A DNA stretch of 49,819 nt from Thiotrichaceae bacterium. Its GTDB lineage: Bacteria > Pseudomonadota > Gammaproteobacteria > Beggiatoales > Beggiatoaceae. Under the pieces are notes generated by a model. It did no database searches and was not told where the DNA came from. It worked only from the letters and a program-made list of their open reading frames with translations. Positions 42,894 to 49,819 of the stretch are shown one piece after another (the stretch's first letter is position 1; each line of letters begins with the position of its first letter). Made by a program: the position numbers and the translations under genes. The stretch spans positions 1 to 49,819 of the forward strand of contig JALXAQ010000172.1 of the NCBI GenBank assembly GCA_026991885.1, in the 5' to 3' direction.

Positions 42894-44530
42894 AAAAAAC
42901 CACACTCTTAATTTTAATCACATTATTTACAATGACCGTACAAGCTCAGAGTGGCATGATAGCAACGGCTGAGCCCATTGCCACCCAAATAGGGCTAGAA
43001 ATCCTAAAACAAGGTGGTAATGCCATTGATGCCGCCGTCACAATTGGCTTTACCATGGCAGTCACCTATCCCAGCGCTGGCAACATCGGCGGCGGCGGAT
43101 TCATGCTCATCCACTCCGCCAAAACAGGACAAATCATTGCCATTGACTACCGAGAAACAGCCCCCGCGCTGGCGCATCGAGACATGTTTCTCAATAAAGA
43201 CGGCAATGTAGATACCAAATTGAGCCGATTCAGTCACCTATCCGCCGGCGTACCCGGCACCGTTGCGGGATTAGCTCTCGCTTTAGAAAAATATGGCACA
43301 CTTTCCTTAGCACAAGCACTCGCCCCTGCCATCAATCTCGCAGAAAAAGGATTTTTAGTCACCCCCAGATTAACGCAAGCTCTCAAAAAATCGCCTAGCA
43401 CTCAACGCCTTTTTCTCAAACCCGATGGCAGCTTTTATCAACCCGGCGACATTCTGATTCAAAAAGACTTAGCAAAAACCTTAAAAGCCATTGCAGAACA
43501 AGGAATTAACGCATTCTATCAAGGACAGATCGCAGAACTCATCGTCAAAGACATGGAAAGACACGGAGGGCTCATCACCAAAGCCGACTTAGCCAAATAT
43601 CAACCCGTTATCCGACAACCCGTGCATGGCACCTATCGCGGATACGACATTTATTCCATGTCTCCCCCCAGCTCCGGCGGCATCCATATTATCCAAATCC
43701 TAAACACACTAGAAAAAGATGACATTGCATCACTAGGGCATAACACACCCGCAACCATCCATCTGATGACAGAAGCCATGAAGCGTGCATACGCTGATCG
43801 TTCAAAATATTTAGGAGATCCCGACTTTATCAAAGTGCCCATAACAGCACTCACCTCCAAAAAATATGCTGCCCAACTGAGAGCACAAATCGACACCACA
43901 AAAGCCACTCCCAGCCAAGACATCTCACCCGGCACATTGCCCGCAAATTATGAAAGTGAGGAAACGACGCACTATTCAGTGATAGATCAAGAAGGCAACG
44001 CCGTCTCTAACACTTACACCTTAAACTTCAGCTATGGCTCAAGAATAATCGTCCAAGGCACCGGCTTCTTATTAAATAATGAAATGGACGACTTTAGTGC
44101 CAAACCGGGCGTACCCAACGCCTATGGACTCATTGGCGGTACCGCAAACGCGATTGAACCCAACAAACGCATGTTAAGTTCAATGTCGCCAACGATTGTC
44201 TTAAAAGAGGGCAAACCCTTTCTCATCACAGGCAGCCCGGGCGGCTCAAAAATCATTACCACGACGCTCCAAGTCATTATGAATGTGATTGATCATGGTA
44301 TGAATATTCAGGACGCCGTTAATGCCCTCAGAATTCATCACCAATGGTTGCCAGATCAATTAAGAGTTGAAAAAGGACTTAGTTTAGATACTTTGAGAGG
44401 ATTAAAGAAAATGGGACATAAGATAGTGGAAACCAAACCGATGGGTGCGGCTTCAAGTATTCTGATTAAAAACGGCGATTACTACGGCGCTGCGGATCCA
44501 AGACGAGGAGGATTAGCTTTAGGTTTTTAG
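42890..44530 (+). CDS. ggt: Gamma-glutamyltranspeptidase
   Basis: 546 residues from the ATG at 42890, chosen because it begins a clear signal peptide (KKTTLLILITLFTMTVQA). Autoprocessing should occur before T359 in ETTHYSVID, giving large and small subunits; T359 is the N-terminal nucleophile. GNIGGGGFM, PPSSGGIH and SPTIVLKEGKPFLITGSPGGSKI complete the match. It hydrolyses periplasmic glutathione or transfers its gamma-glutamyl group, which may supply cysteine sulfur. Overlap with the transglutaminase gene is four bases; functional connection unknown. Confidence 0.94.
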   Translation: MKKTTLLILITLFTMTVQAQSGMIATAEPIATQIGLEILKQGGNAIDAAVTIGFTMAVTYPSAGNIGGGGFMLIHSAKTGQIIAIDYRETAPALAHRDMFLNKDGNVDTKLSRFSHLSAGVPGTVAGLALALEKYGTLSLAQALAPAINLAEKGFLVTPRLTQALKKSPSTQRLFLKPDGSFYQPGDILIQKDLAKTLKAIAEQGINAFYQGQIAELIVKDMERHGGLITKADLAKYQPVIRQPVHGTYRGYDIYSMSPPSSGGIHIIQILNTLEKDDIASLGHNTPATIHLMTEAMKRAYADRSKYLGDPDFIKVPITALTSKKYAAQLRAQIDTTKATPSQDISPGTLPANYESEETTHYSVIDQEGNAVSNTYTLNFSYGSRIIVQGTGFLLNNEMDDFSAKPGVPNAYGLIGGTANAIEPNKRMLSSMSPTIVLKEGKPFLITGSPGGSKIITTTLQVIMNVIDHGMNIQDAVNALRIHHQWLPDQLRVEKGLSLDTLRGLKKMGHKIVETKPMGAASSILIKNGDYYGAADPRRGGLALGF

Positions 44531-44554
44531 TAGATAGACATTAACGTTTGTTCT

Positions 44555-44580
44555 CGTTCCCACGCTCTGCGTGGGAAACG
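44555..44580. repeat. CGTTCCCACGC palindrome
   Basis: GTTCCCACGC and GCGTGGGAAAC pair around a short loop. This palindrome is common in large sulfur bacteria and some cyanobacteria; it follows the ggt stop and could end its transcript. Confidence 0.6.
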
Positions 44581-44645
44581 AAGTAACGGAGCGAAGCGGA
44601 GATCATGCCTGCCTCGACGCATCGCATTAGCCAACACAAAAAAAA

Positions 44646-47063
44646 ATGGACTATAAACAACAAGCACAGCACTTAGAAGTTCTAAATAAAACACTTCACG
44701 CCACCCTCGAAGTCAAAGAAAAAGAACTCCAAGAAAAAAACCAACAACTACAAGAGTTGCAGACTCATCTTGAACAGCTCAAATCCTCAGCAAGTTGGAA
44801 AATAAGAGAGTCCCTCAGAAAGAGCCTCCTATTGCTCAATAAAGCAAGATATTTCTACAGAAACCGCTTGCACAAGATGATCATGACGGCACCCAAATTT
44901 CGTGGGACAAAAAATCAGCCACAAATTATTTTAAGCTCATCCAAAAAAAAGCTGCCAACAGGTTGGGTTATCATAACGGGAAGGCTCGAAGCCGAAACCG
45001 GCTTATCCCCAGATTTGTTGATTTTTAACGATAGCCCAGTCGAAAAACGCAGACTCTCAGTCAAACAAATTTTAGAGATTGAAGAACTGGTCCGTTTACC
45101 CGATACTGTTCACGCCTTACGCCTCGATCCACTGAATAGTGAAGGCACTTTCCCAATTGATCAATTCAAAATACGAGAAATTGGAACATTACAAGCCGTG
45201 ATAAAACTGCTTTGGCCAAAAATACGTTTTCTCATTTCCCGTCCCAGCGCCATCGCAATCATATTTTCCACAAAATGGCACATTTATAAAACCAATGGAT
45301 GGTCAGGGCTCGTAGCCGCCTTATTGCATCAAAGCAATGACACGCTAAATTATCAACAATGGATTCAAAGCTATTCAACGCTGACCCAAGAAGATAGAAA
45401 TCTGATTAGCAGACGCATTGAAAAATTGAGCTATCAGCCCCTCATCTCCGTCATCATGCCCGTTTACAACACCCCAGAAAAATTTTTGCGTTTGGCAATA
45501 GAATCCGTCATAACCCAACTCTACCCAAACTGGGAATTATGTATTGCCGACGATGCCTCCACACTGCCCCATATTCGCACGATTCTGGATAAATACCAGA
45601 AAAAAGATCAAAGGATCAAAGTCGTTTTTAGAGACAAAAATGGACACATTTCCCTAGCCACCAATAGTGCGCTGGCGTTAGTGACTGGCGAATTTATCGC
45701 ATTACTCGATCATGATGACGAACTGGCCCCAGAGGCACTTTACAGGGTTGCTGAAGAACTTAACAATTATCCAAAAGCTGACATGATTTACAGCGATGAG
45801 GACAAAATTGATGAAAATGGCAAGAGATTCTATCCCCATTTTAAATCGGATTGGAATCCAGACCTTTTTTACACAAACAACTACATTTGCCACTTATTTG
45901 TTTGTCGGACAAGCCTGCTCCGTTCCACCGGTGGGCTCCGGGAAGGCGTAGAAGGCAGTCAAGATTATGACCTCATTCTGCGCTGTCTGACAAAAACCAA
46001 AGCAGAACGCATCAGGCATATTCCCCATATTCTCTATCACTGGCGTGCAATCAGCGGCTCCACCGCGCTATATAGTCAAGAAAAAGACTATGCCACAAAA
46101 GCGGGCGCAAAAGCACTCACTGATTATTTTTCAATAACGAATCCTGCGGTTAAAGTTGAAGCGGGACCACTCGCAACAACCTACAAGATTCGTTATCCAA
46201 ACCCCGAGCCCAAAGTGTCGCTGATTATTCCGACTCGTAATAGCGACAAGATTCTGCGAATCTGCATAGAAAGCATACTTAAAAAAACTACTTATAAAAA
46301 TTATGAAATAATCGTCGTCAATAACCAATCAGACGAAAAAGAATCATTGGACTATCTGGATGAAATCAATCAACAAGAGCGAATCCAAGTCCTCAATTAC
46401 GATAAACCTTTCAATTATTCGGCACTCAATAACTTTGCTATCAATCAGACAGAGGGAGAATTAGTGGGATTGGTGAATAATGATATTGAAGTCATCTCAC
46501 CAGAATGGCTTGAAGAAATGGTACAACACGCGATCAGACCAGAAATTGGCGCCGTCGGTGCAAAACTCCTCTACCCAAATAATACAATACAACACGCGGG
46601 CGTGATTCTCGGAGTAGGCGGCGTAGCAGAACACTCACATAAAGGATTTTTCAGTACGCATCACGGCTACTGTGCTCGTCTCTCCTTAGTACAAACGCTA
46701 TCAAGCGTAACAGCCGCCTGTTTACTGGTCAAACGAAAAATATATAAAGAAGTAGATGGACTAGAAGAAGAAAAACTCCCAATTGCTTTCAACGATGTCG
46801 ATTTCTGTCTACGTTTACAAGATGCGGGATACCGGAACCTTTGGACACCTTATGCAGTGCTTTATCATCACGAGTCTATTTCACGAGGGAGTGATGACTC
46901 ACCCGAAAAACATGCGCGTTTTAGAACAGAAGTAGAATATATGTTAGCACGCTGGGGTGGCCGTTTAGAAAACGATCCCTACTATAATCCTAATCTCAAT
47001 CTTAAAAAAGGAGATTTCACCCTGGCTTGGCCGCCGAGAATCAGTAAGCCTTGGCGGGATTAG
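44646..47063 (+). CDS. Two-domain family 2 glycosyltransferase with N-terminal coiled coil
   Basis: 805 residues. Residues 1-60 form a Gln/Leu/Lys-rich coiled coil. A linker domain (about 95-230) is followed by two GT2 (GT-A) domains: about 278-500 (SVIMPVYNTPEKFLRLAIESV ... DHDDE) and about 525-790 (SLIIPTRNSDKILRICIESIL ... NNDIE, then FNDVDFCLRLQDAGYRNLWTP). Both metal-binding motifs are intact, so it may add two alternating sugars as in O-antigen, capsule or rhamnan chain synthesis. Cytoplasmic, perhaps membrane-associated. The coding start follows an A-run. tsaD begins 14 bp later. Confidence 0.87.
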   Translation: MDYKQQAQHLEVLNKTLHATLEVKEKELQEKNQQLQELQTHLEQLKSSASWKIRESLRKSLLLLNKARYFYRNRLHKMIMTAPKFRGTKNQPQIILSSSKKKLPTGWVIITGRLEAETGLSPDLLIFNDSPVEKRRLSVKQILEIEELVRLPDTVHALRLDPLNSEGTFPIDQFKIREIGTLQAVIKLLWPKIRFLISRPSAIAIIFSTKWHIYKTNGWSGLVAALLHQSNDTLNYQQWIQSYSTLTQEDRNLISRRIEKLSYQPLISVIMPVYNTPEKFLRLAIESVITQLYPNWELCIADDASTLPHIRTILDKYQKKDQRIKVVFRDKNGHISLATNSALALVTGEFIALLDHDDELAPEALYRVAEELNNYPKADMIYSDEDKIDENGKRFYPHFKSDWNPDLFYTNNYICHLFVCRTSLLRSTGGLREGVEGSQDYDLILRCLTKTKAERIRHIPHILYHWRAISGSTALYSQEKDYATKAGAKALTDYFSITNPAVKVEAGPLATTYKIRYPNPEPKVSLIIPTRNSDKILRICIESILKKTTYKNYEIIVVNNQSDEKESLDYLDEINQQERIQVLNYDKPFNYSALNNFAINQTEGELVGLVNNDIEVISPEWLEEMVQHAIRPEIGAVGAKLLYPNNTIQHAGVILGVGGVAEHSHKGFFSTHHGYCARLSLVQTLSSVTAACLLVKRKIYKEVDGLEEEKLPIAFNDVDFCLRLQDAGYRNLWTPYAVLYHHESISRGSDDSPEKHARFRTEVEYMLARWGGRLENDPYYNPNLNLKKGDFTLAWPPRISKPWRD

Positions 47064-47077
47064 GGTGATTATATCAA

Positions 47078-48070
47078 ATGCGAATATTAGGCATAGAAAC
47101 TTCTTGCGATGAAACGGGTGTCGCTTTATACGATTCAGAGCAAGGCTTATTAGGACATGCGCTGTATAGTCAAGTGGACTTACATGCACAATATGGGGGG
47201 GTTGTTCCAGAATTAGCCTCCCGCGATCATGTCCGCAAATTAATACCACTGATTAAAAAGCTACTTGGCGATAATCATACTGTTGACGGTGTCGCGTACA
47301 CTGCCGGACCAGGATTAATCGGTGCTTTATTGGTTGGGGCAGCCGTTGGGCGTAGTTTGGCTTGGACTTGGCAAGTGCCTGCCATTGGTGTCCATCACAT
47401 GGAAGGGCATTTGCTCGCCACTATGCTTGAAACGCCTGCCCCCAGTTTTCCCTTTTTAGCCTTACTGGTTTCAGGCGGACATACTCAATTGGTAGAAGTC
47501 GCAGCGGTGGGCAAATATACGATATTGGGTGAATCGGTCGATGATGCCGCAGGGGAAGCTTTTGATAAAACGGCGAAATTACTCGGATTAGGCTATCCAG
47601 GTGGTCCCGCCCTGGCACGTTTGGCAGAAAGTGGCAATCCTAATAGCTTTCATTTTTCCCGCCCGATGACGCAACGCCCTGGCTTAAATTTCAGTTTTAG
47701 CGGCTTAAAAACGCAGGTTTTGACGACTTGGCAAGCGCAAGAACAAAATGAACAGACTCGCGCTGATATTGCCCGCGCTTTTGAAGATGCGGTGATAGAT
47801 ACTTTGGCGATTAAATGTCGTCGCGCTTTGCAACAGACGGGCTTAAAAAGTTTAGTGATTGCGGGTGGCGTGGGTGCCAATCAAGGCTTGCGAAGACATT
47901 TGGCAGATTTGGGTCAGAAAATGGGCGTGGCTGTGTATTATCCTCGTCCGATCTTTTGTACTGATAACGGGGCGATGATTGCCTACGCGGGTGCGCTACG
48001 ACTTGGGGCGGGACAGTCAGAGCCGCTGGCATTTGGGGCACGTCCACGTTGGCCGATGAATGAGTTGTAA
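47078..48070 (+). CDS. tsaD: tRNA N6-adenosine threonylcarbamoyltransferase
   Basis: 330 residues of the ASKHA family. [17 protein letters not shown], the metal-ligand pair in [20 protein letters not shown] and SGGHTQLV identify TsaD (Gcp/YgjD). With TsaB, TsaC and TsaE it builds t6A at position 37 of ANN-decoding tRNAs. Length is usual for bacteria. Its 14-bp distance from the glycosyltransferase gene suggests co-transcription by chance of location. Confidence 0.97.
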   Translation: MRILGIETSCDETGVALYDSEQGLLGHALYSQVDLHAQYGGVVPELASRDHVRKLIPLIKKLLGDNHTVDGVAYTAGPGLIGALLVGAAVGRSLAWTWQVPAIGVHHMEGHLLATMLETPAPSFPFLALLVSGGHTQLVEVAAVGKYTILGESVDDAAGEAFDKTAKLLGLGYPGGPALARLAESGNPNSFHFSRPMTQRPGLNFSFSGLKTQVLTTWQAQEQNEQTRADIARAFEDAVIDTLAIKCRRALQQTGLKSLVIAGGVGANQGLRRHLADLGQKMGVAVYYPRPIFCTDNGAMIAYAGALRLGAGQSEPLAFGARPRWPMNEL

Positions 48071-48081
48071 ATGACTAAACA

Positions 48082-48291
48082 TTAACTACAGGGATTCTTT
48101 TTTAGCAGGGATAAGTCTAATGAAAATTATGAATTATGAAATCCATTTACAAGCAATAACTAATTGTTTTTTTTCAGCACGCCAATACGATCCCCAATTA
48201 GACTGCCGTATCGATTTTTATCACGGCTTTTAGTATTGGCTGTCGTTATGGTTTTGACTTATCCCTGCTAAAAACAAATCCCTGTAGTTAA
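48082..48291. repeat. MITE-like element with TTAACTACAGGGATT ends, 210 bp
   Basis: Left arm from 48082 and right arm ending TGTAGTTAA at 48291; the right flank TGTTTTGACTTAT also follows the polA-side copy. The inner 140 bp is unlike the other copies. The remaining gap to 48567 holds no gene I can support. Confidence 0.7.
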
Positions 48292-48567
48292 TGTTTTGAC
48301 TTATCTATATGAAACAAAAATCGGGTGAAAAATAAACCGTAAAATAGCTTCAAATTTAACACCCCACCTTTATCCCAAGCGGATAGCACTTAGATAATAG
48401 AGTTTTAGTTTTATATTGTCCTAACATGACAACCCCCCCTTGGGGTGCTGCTGATTTTAATAAAATTCATGGTTCAGTTGTTCAAAAGCAATGGTATGAA
48501 CAGTCGAATTTAACTGATAAACGGTCAATTGACAAAGAGCAAAACAAAATAAGGGCGGAAAAAAAAT

Positions 48568-49596
48568 TTATTCGTTTATTTTGCCAGCTTCCTCAGAACA
48601 GCAACCACATGAAGTCGTTTTCTTTTGAGCCAGTGGCACGACAATCAGATAGTAAACCAATAATCCGCCCAACAGTATTGAAGAAACTGTGTTGGATTCT
48701 TCATTTATCGTGAGAATTTCTGACAAGTCCAGTTGAATAAATTCAAATATCCCATCAAGTATTAATCCGAACAGTAAACTGCCCGCCAGAATGGTTAAAA
48801 AATAGATCATAAAACAAGTCTTGCCTAGAGATTTATAGACAACACTCATAGTCACGGTGCTGGTTGCTGGTCCTGCTGTTAGCAAAATAAAGGCCGCGCC
48901 GGGTGAAAACCCCGCAAAAATCATAGCGGCTGCCATTGGGATGGAGCCCGTCGCGCAAATATAAAGCGGCGGCGCTATCAGCAAAACTATCAAATAGCTC
49001 AAAAACACATTTTCGCTCACAAAGCCTTCAAAGCCTTGCGGAATCAGTGTCATCATTAAGCCACCCAGCACGATTCCAAAAGTAAAAGGTTTGGCAATGT
49101 CTTTAAATATTACATTAAAAGACTGGTCAAAAAAGGCTTTGATGCTTTTGGTGGGTTTAGTCGAGTGAAGTGCTTTGTGACTTTGAAGTTGGGTGGCGGG
49201 GGCAAAAAGGCCAGCCAAAATAGCAATGATCACAGAGGAAATCACTCTAAACAAGGTAAAAATCCACCCAAATACGCCGTAAGTCGCAATAATAGAATCA
49301 ATACCCGTTATGGGTGTCGATATTAAAAAACTTAATACCGCGCCATTGCTAGCACCTGATTTTTTCAGAGAAATAGCAAAAGGTATCACGCTACAAGAGC
49401 AAAGAGGTAATGGCGCACCAAAAAGGGCGGCTTTGACGACGGAAAAAAGATTATCATTGCCAAGGTGTTTTGTGACGAAATCTGTCGGCATGAATAAATG
49501 TAGGAATCCCGCTGCAAGCACACCAATGATAATAAATGGTGCCATCATGTTGAGCAAGTCCCAAGTGTTTAATAAAAAATGAAAACTAATGTCCAT
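48568..49596 (-). CDS. UPF0718/DUF318 permease (YraQ-like), possible metal exporter
   Basis: 342 residues, eight or so membrane spans. The conserved LCSCSVIPFAISLKKSGASNG and FLISTPITGIDSI segments and the mirrored LLIAPPLYICATGSIPMAAAMI and LLTAGPATSTVT half identify the DUF318 permease family, internally duplicated. The C-terminal soluble tail ends TTSCGCCSEEAGKINE, a three-Cys cluster suited to binding a soft metal. Relatives are implicated in copper/zinc or arsenic handling. An Fur/Zur-like sequence lies upstream, supporting metal regulation. The transported ion cannot be read. Confidence 0.82.
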   Translation of the reverse strand: MDISFHFLLNTWDLLNMMAPFIIIGVLAAGFLHLFMPTDFVTKHLGNDNLFSVVKAALFGAPLPLCSCSVIPFAISLKKSGASNGAVLSFLISTPITGIDSIIATYGVFGWIFTLFRVISSVIIAILAGLFAPATQLQSHKALHSTKPTKSIKAFFDQSFNVIFKDIAKPFTFGIVLGGLMMTLIPQGFEGFVSENVFLSYLIVLLIAPPLYICATGSIPMAAAMIFAGFSPGAAFILLTAGPATSTVTMSVVYKSLGKTCFMIYFLTILAGSLLFGLILDGIFEFIQLDLSEILTINEESNTVSSILLGGLLVYYLIVVPLAQKKTTSCGCCSEEAGKINE

Positions 49597-49654
49597 AAGA
49601 CTTTTTTATCATATTCAAAAAAAAAAATGTTTTATAAGCGGAAAAAATACTTGC

Positions 49655-49673
49655 AAATAATAATCATTCTTAA
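49655..49673 (-). promoter_or_regulatory. Fur/Zur-like operator upstream of the permease gene
   Basis: AAATAATAATCATTCTTAA matches the 19-bp Fur consensus at about 14 positions, including a central ATAATCATT, and lies about 60 bp before the permease ATG. AT-rich context makes chance matches likely, so this is tentative. Confidence 0.35.
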
Positions 49674-49715
49674 TACAATAAGCCAACTTTAAATCACAGT
49701 AGACTTACGCAATGA

Positions 49716-49819
49716 GTACAACGGATTAGCGGAATAAACGGATAAAATATAATAAATTCCTATCGTTAATATTAATTAATAGGGTTTTTAAATCAGTTTA
49801 TTCCGCTAATCCGTTGTAC
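49716..49819. repeat. MITE-like element with GTACAACGG ends
   Basis: Arms of 23 bp, GTACAACGGATTAGCGGAAT... (49716-49738) and its perfect complement at 49797-49819, ending at the window edge. Same family as 129-237, with a 58-bp interior lacking genes. Confidence 0.75.

Noticed and set aside
48426-48713. 95-residue frame before the permease
   Set aside because: It overlaps the permease 3' end on the opposite strand and resembles nothing known.

Overview
The window (about 49.8 kb, AT-leaning, intergenic spaces crowded with small palindromic repeats) looks like chromosome from a gammaproteobacterial sulfur oxidiser of the Beggiatoaceae/Thiotrichales type. Reasons: SoxY and SoxZ, gammaproteobacterial housekeeping genes (polA, bioB, bepA, rluB, waaC, tsaD), many c-type cytochromes, a HUH transposase of the RAYT type beside a REP-like array, and several families of non-coding inverted-repeat elements of the kind that fill giant sulfur-bacteria genomes. 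Species cannot be fixed by reading alone.

Layout. 1-0.45 kb: probable 5' piece of a group II intron and a small inverted-repeat element. 0.45-3.8 kb: polA and an Uma2-like gene. 4.4-7 kb: a fused cytidylyltransferase/PLP enzyme followed by a CDP-alcohol phosphatidyltransferase, together a plausible phospholipid head-group pathway. 7-10.6 kb: a secreted ricin-lectin protein and a NagZ-like GH3 enzyme with PEGA domains. 10.9-31 kb: a long redox island. 31-36 kb: lipoprotein, soxZ, soxY, bepA, divergent bioB. 35-39 kb: PAS-like protein, Ras-like GTPase, OmpA/roadblock-like protein, rluB. 39-50 kb: waaC, yoeB/yefM, a transglutaminase-ggt pair, a double GT2 glycosyltransferase, tsaD and a permease.

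The redox island is the centre of interest. A perfect FNR/ANR-type site (TTGAT-N4-ATCAA) precedes two tiny membrane peptides, a cytochrome bd-like membrane protein, a two-haem cytochrome c and a three-haem cytochrome c fused to an ethylbenzene-dehydrogenase-gamma-like haem b domain. A porin follows, then two di-haem MauG/CcpA-type peroxidases, a Tat-exported Rieske protein and an AioA-family molybdopterin enzyme. That P-P-B-A gene set is the signature of iodate reductase (Idr), and the enzyme keeps the AioA [3Fe-4S] motif but has Lys where arsenite oxidase has an arsenite-site His. After a REP array with its RAYT come a HEAT-repeat protein, a cupredoxin, small proteins, a NirJ-like radical SAM enzyme with a C-terminal PCP_red domain, and a tandem UspA protein with two more PCP_red-like segments. 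I infer a single anaerobic or microaerobic respiratory module with its own cofactor-maturation genes; the assembly as a unit appears undescribed to me.

Family assignments rest on motifs and remembered family sequences; no searches were run.
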